Source of the DNA: JBHEPS01 sp046261635
GTDB taxonomy: Bacteria > Acidobacteriota > Thermoanaerobaculia > Gp7-AA8
Length of the DNA stretch: 8,548 nucleotides
Assembly: GCA_046261635.1 (NCBI GenBank)
Contig: JBHEOL010000009.1
Location: 1-8,548, forward strand
Reading direction: 5' to 3'
Shown piece by piece: positions 6,183 to 8,548 of the stretch. The stretch's first letter is position 1. Every line of letters starts with the position of its first letter. The notes under the pieces are model-generated. The model was not told where the DNA came from. It was given only the letters and a program-made list of their open reading frames with translations, and did not search any database. The translations under genes and the position numbers were made by a program.

Positions 6183-7759
6183 CGGGCGGCTCCGCTCTCA
6201 GAAATGTGTTGTTCGGCGACCGGCTCGGCAGGAGTCGCGGGCTCGCCCGCGGCGAGGATCATCCGCTCGCCCGTGCCGCGGGTGGAGACGGCGATCAGCT
6301 GCTCGACCGTCGGCTCGATGCGCCGGATGAATGGCTGGGGATACAGGCCGAGCCAGACCATCATCACGACGAGCGGCAGCACGGCCGCCAGCTCGTTCCA
6401 GCGCATGTCCGGCAGGTCCCGGTTCTCTTCGTGGACTACCGGTCCGTAGAAGACCTTCTGGACGAGCCAGAGGAGGTAGATCGCCGCCAGAACGACGCCT
6501 AAAGTCGCGAAGATCGTCAACCGGGGCATGGTCTCGAACGAGCCGGCCAAAATGAGGAACTCGCCGACGAAGCCGTTCAGGCCCGGGAGTCCGACCGACG
6601 AGAGGACCGAGATGACGAAGATGGCGGCGTAGACCGGCATGACCCGGGCGAGCCCGCCGAAGTCAGCGAGCTGGCGGGTGTGACGGCGGTCGTAGATCAC
6701 GCCGACGAGAAGGAACAGGGCGCCGGTCGAGATGCCGTGGTTGATCGACTGCAGGACCGAGCCGGTGACCGAGGCCTGGGTCATCGCGAAAATACCGAGG
6801 ACGCAGAAGCCGAGATGCGAGACCGAGGAGTAGGCGACGAGCTTCTTCATATCGGGCTGCACCCACGACACGAGCGCCCCGTAAATGATGCCGATCACGG
6901 CCAGCAGACCGAACAGCCACGACCACTCCGCCGTCGCCTCCGGGAAGAAGGGAAGGACGAAGCGGAGGAAGCCGTAGGTCCCGAGCTTCAGGAGCACGCC
7001 GGCGAGGATGATCGAGCCGCCGGTCGGCGCCTCGACGTGCGCGTCGGGGAGCCAGGTGTGCAGCGGGAACAGAGGCACCTTGATCGCGAACGCGATTGCG
7101 AAGGCGAAGAACATCAGCAGCTGGGCCTTCGCCGCGATGCTCAGCCCGTACAGGTCCTCGATGGCGAAGCTCAACGCGCCCGTCTGCTGGAAGTGGAGAA
7201 ATCCGAGATAGAGGATTCCCACCAGCATCAGCAGCGATCCCGCGATCGTGAAGATGAAGAACTTGATCGCGGCGTAGATGCGGTTCACGCCGCCCCAGAC
7301 GCCGATGATCAGGTACATCGGGATCAGCATCAGCTCGAAGAAGACGTAGAACAGGATCAGGTCGCTCGCCAGGAAGGCGCCGATCATTCCGAACTCCAGC
7401 GCCAGCATCGAGATGACGTACTCCTTCGGGAACCGGTGCACCGAGTACCAGGAGGAAAGGAGGACGATCGGCGTGAGGAACGTGGTCAGCAGCACCAGCC
7501 ACAGCGAGAGCCCGTCGATGCCGAGTCCGTAGTTGATTCCCCAATCGGGAATCCACGGGTGGAATTCGACGAGCTGCAGCCCGGCCGTCCCTTCCTTGAA
7601 CCGCGGAAGGATCGCCAGCGACGCGGCGAAGGTGAGCAGCGAGACGATCAGGCCCGTTGCCTTGACCGCTCCCTCGGCTCGGCGCGGAAAGGCCGCCAGA
7701 ATGACGGCCCCCACGAGGGGGAGCCAGAGCGCGATGCTGAGGAGTGGCAGGTTCGACAT
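6179..7759 (-). CDS. nuoM: NADH-quinone oxidoreductase subunit M
   Basis: Antiporter-like proton-pumping subunit of the complex I membrane arm (526 aa; E. coli NuoM is 509). Signature regions are YGLGIDGLSLWLVLLTTFL (77-95), FFELMLIPMYLIIGVWGG (140-157) with the essential Glu142, IAFAIKVPLFPLHTWLPDAH (222-241) with Lys227, GVLLKLGTYG (254-263) with Lys258, DMKKLVAYSSVSHLGF (303-318) and GLNGFVGEFLIL (393-404) with Glu400. These correspond to E. coli Glu144, Lys234, Lys265 and Glu407, so the proton path looks intact. After the last helix (about 458-472) comes a hydrophilic Ala/Pro/Glu-rich tail of roughly 35 residues that is longer than usual. The ATG at 7759 lies 50 nt after the nuoL stop. 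An in-frame stop nine codons further upstream with no alternative start codon between supports this start; the AAGG 14 nt before it is too far for a good ribosome site. Confidence 0.97.
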   Translation of the reverse strand: MSNLPLLSIALWLPLVGAVILAAFPRRAEGAVKATGLIVSLLTFAASLAILPRFKEGTAGLQLVEFHPWIPDWGINYGLGIDGLSLWLVLLTTFLTPIVLLSSWYSVHRFPKEYVISMLALEFGMIGAFLASDLILFYVFFELMLIPMYLIIGVWGGVNRIYAAIKFFIFTIAGSLLMLVGILYLGFLHFQQTGALSFAIEDLYGLSIAAKAQLLMFFAFAIAFAIKVPLFPLHTWLPDAHVEAPTGGSIILAGVLLKLGTYGFLRFVLPFFPEATAEWSWLFGLLAVIGIIYGALVSWVQPDMKKLVAYSSVSHLGFCVLGIFAMTQASVTGSVLQSINHGISTGALFLLVGVIYDRRHTRQLADFGGLARVMPVYAAIFVISVLSSVGLPGLNGFVGEFLILAGSFETMPRLTIFATLGVVLAAIYLLWLVQKVFYGPVVHEENRDLPDMRWNELAAVLPLVVMMVWLGLYPQPFIRRIEPTVEQLIAVSTRGTGERMILAAGEPATPAEPVAEQHISESGAAR

Positions 7760-7809
7760 GATTTCGATTTCGACCTTATTGACGATTCACCCGCATAGCG
7801 GCCGGGCGA

Positions 7810-8548
7810 TCAGACGTAAACCCACATGAGCACGACGACTCCGAGCAGCAGCATCAGCGCGTAGTTGCGGACGTTGCCGGTCTGGAAAAAACGGAGAAGG
7901 TCGCCGACCGCGGCGACGAGGTAACCGGAGAGCATCAGGACGCCGTCGATGACCGCATCGACGCCGCGCCAGAGGAAGTTCGAGGTCCTGCGCAGCGGCT
8001 CGACGACCGAGGCGTCGTAGATCTCGTCGACCCAGTACTTGTTTACGAGCGTCGACCAGGCGCGCGGATGCTCCACCGCCAGCTCGCGATCCCGCTCGGC
8101 CCCGCGCTCCTGGTACCACTTCTTCGCCAGCATCCAACCGGCGAGGGCGAGCAGGGTCGAGAGCACCATCACCAGGATCTCGGCCGAGGCGACCGGAAGG
8201 AATACTCCCTCGGGGATCCCCTCGACCGACGGGAAGATCGGATGCAGCCACGCCTCGAGCAAGTGGGGCACATGAATCGGATGCCCGAGCAGGTGCGGGA
8301 TTCCCAGCAGGCCGCCAACCGCCGAGAGGAACGCGAGGACGACCAGTGGGATCGTCATCGACGGCGGGGACTCGTGGAGGTGGTGCTCCTGCTCGCGGGT
8401 TCCGCGGAATTTCCCGTGGAACGTGAGGTAGAAGAGGCGATACATGTAGAACGCCGTGAAGAGGGCGGCGATCGATCCCATCGCCCAGATCACGGCTCCG
8501 AGCATCGGGAAGTACGGGGTGGAGAAGGCGCTCGCCAGGATCTCGTCC
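7810..8548 (-). CDS. nuoL: NADH-quinone oxidoreductase subunit L, C-terminal part (5' end outside window)
   Basis: C-terminal 245 residues of the distal proton-pumping subunit of complex I. The frame stays open to the right edge, starting DEILASAFSTPYF, so the methionine at 8505 is internal. Fragment residues about 19-39, 65-84 and 119-139 are membrane helices. Motifs typical of NuoL are FYMYRLFYLTFHG (33-45) and HESPPSMTIPLVVLAFLSAVGG (58-79). Residues about 168-205 (NKYWVDEIYDASVVEPLRR onward) form the long lateral amphipathic helix that runs along NuoM and NuoN in known complex I structures. QTGNVRNYALMLLLGVVV (222-239) opens the final anchoring helix, which ends MWVYV. This lateral helix and anchor separate NuoL from NuoM and NuoN. 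It is the first gene seen of the minus-strand operon; other nuo genes are expected beyond the edge. Confidence 0.95.
   Translation of the reverse strand, partial: DEILASAFSTPYFPMLGAVIWAMGSIAALFTAFYMYRLFYLTFHGKFRGTREQEHHLHESPPSMTIPLVVLAFLSAVGGLLGIPHLLGHPIHVPHLLEAWLHPIFPSVEGIPEGVFLPVASAEILVMVLSTLLALAGWMLAKKWYQERGAERDRELAVEHPRAWSTLVNKYWVDEIYDASVVEPLRRTSNFLWRGVDAVIDGVLMLSGYLVAAVGDLLRFFQTGNVRNYALMLLLGVVVLMWVYV

Noticed and set aside
4671..6449. 592-codon open frame on the plus strand, opposite nuoN and rex
   Set aside because: It is rich in Asp, Arg, Glu, His and Gly in the manner of an antisense GC-rich shadow, and lies fully opposite genes with clear family motifs.
6680..7798. 372-codon open frame on the plus strand, opposite nuoM
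   Set aside because: Arg/Glu/Asp/Gln-rich shadow of a conserved membrane protein gene, with no domain signature.
1..8548. Undescribed defence, toxin-antitoxin or mobile system
   Set aside because: All genes fall in well-known housekeeping or regulatory families; no transposase, integrase, nuclease or terminal-repeat pair is visible.

Overview
The window is a GC-rich bacterial chromosome segment with tightly packed genes. The gene set is a complex I cluster, a redox regulator, a GAF/SpoIIE-type phosphatase and a membrane-associated alkaline-phosphatase-superfamily protein. Together with short 7-bp-period purine/pyrimidine tracts between genes, it recalls Acidobacteriota or a related soil or sediment phylum. 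That placement is an impression from gene content and style, not a demonstrated assignment.

Left half, plus strand. Bases 1-1695 hold the 3' part of an alkaline phosphatase/phosphodiesterase superfamily gene whose 5' end lies outside the window. A 200-bp gap follows. It is largely filled by an imperfect inverted repeat built from the heptamer NCAGAAG/CTTCTGN, with a weak, very close promoter-like box just before the next gene. Bases 1895-3097 encode a GAF-like plus PP2C/SpoIIE phosphatase of the RsbU type. Bases 3143-4018 encode a class IV PLP aminotransferase that closely resembles D-amino-acid transaminase; it starts at GTG behind a clear Shine-Dalgarno sequence. Its last codons and stop lie inside a second, purine-only 7-bp-period tract.

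Right half, minus strand. Reading from the right edge leftwards are the 3' part of nuoL, then nuoM, nuoN and rex. nuoM and nuoN overlap by ATGA. rex starts 4 nt after the nuoN stop. This looks like the distal end of an NADH:quinone oxidoreductase (complex I) operon that carries its own NADH/NAD+-sensing repressor as its last gene. rex converges on the aminotransferase gene with only 15 bp between their stop codons.

How the parts fit. NuoL, NuoM and NuoN are the three antiporter-like proton-pumping membrane subunits of complex I, and all the expected charged channel residues I could check are present. Rex would sense the NADH/NAD+ ratio that this enzyme sets, so a feedback loop is plausible. 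The plus-strand genes have no evident functional link to it. I found no mobile element, CRISPR array, tRNA, rRNA or defence system. The points of most interest are the nuo-rex arrangement and the two heptameric tracts placed at gene 3' ends.
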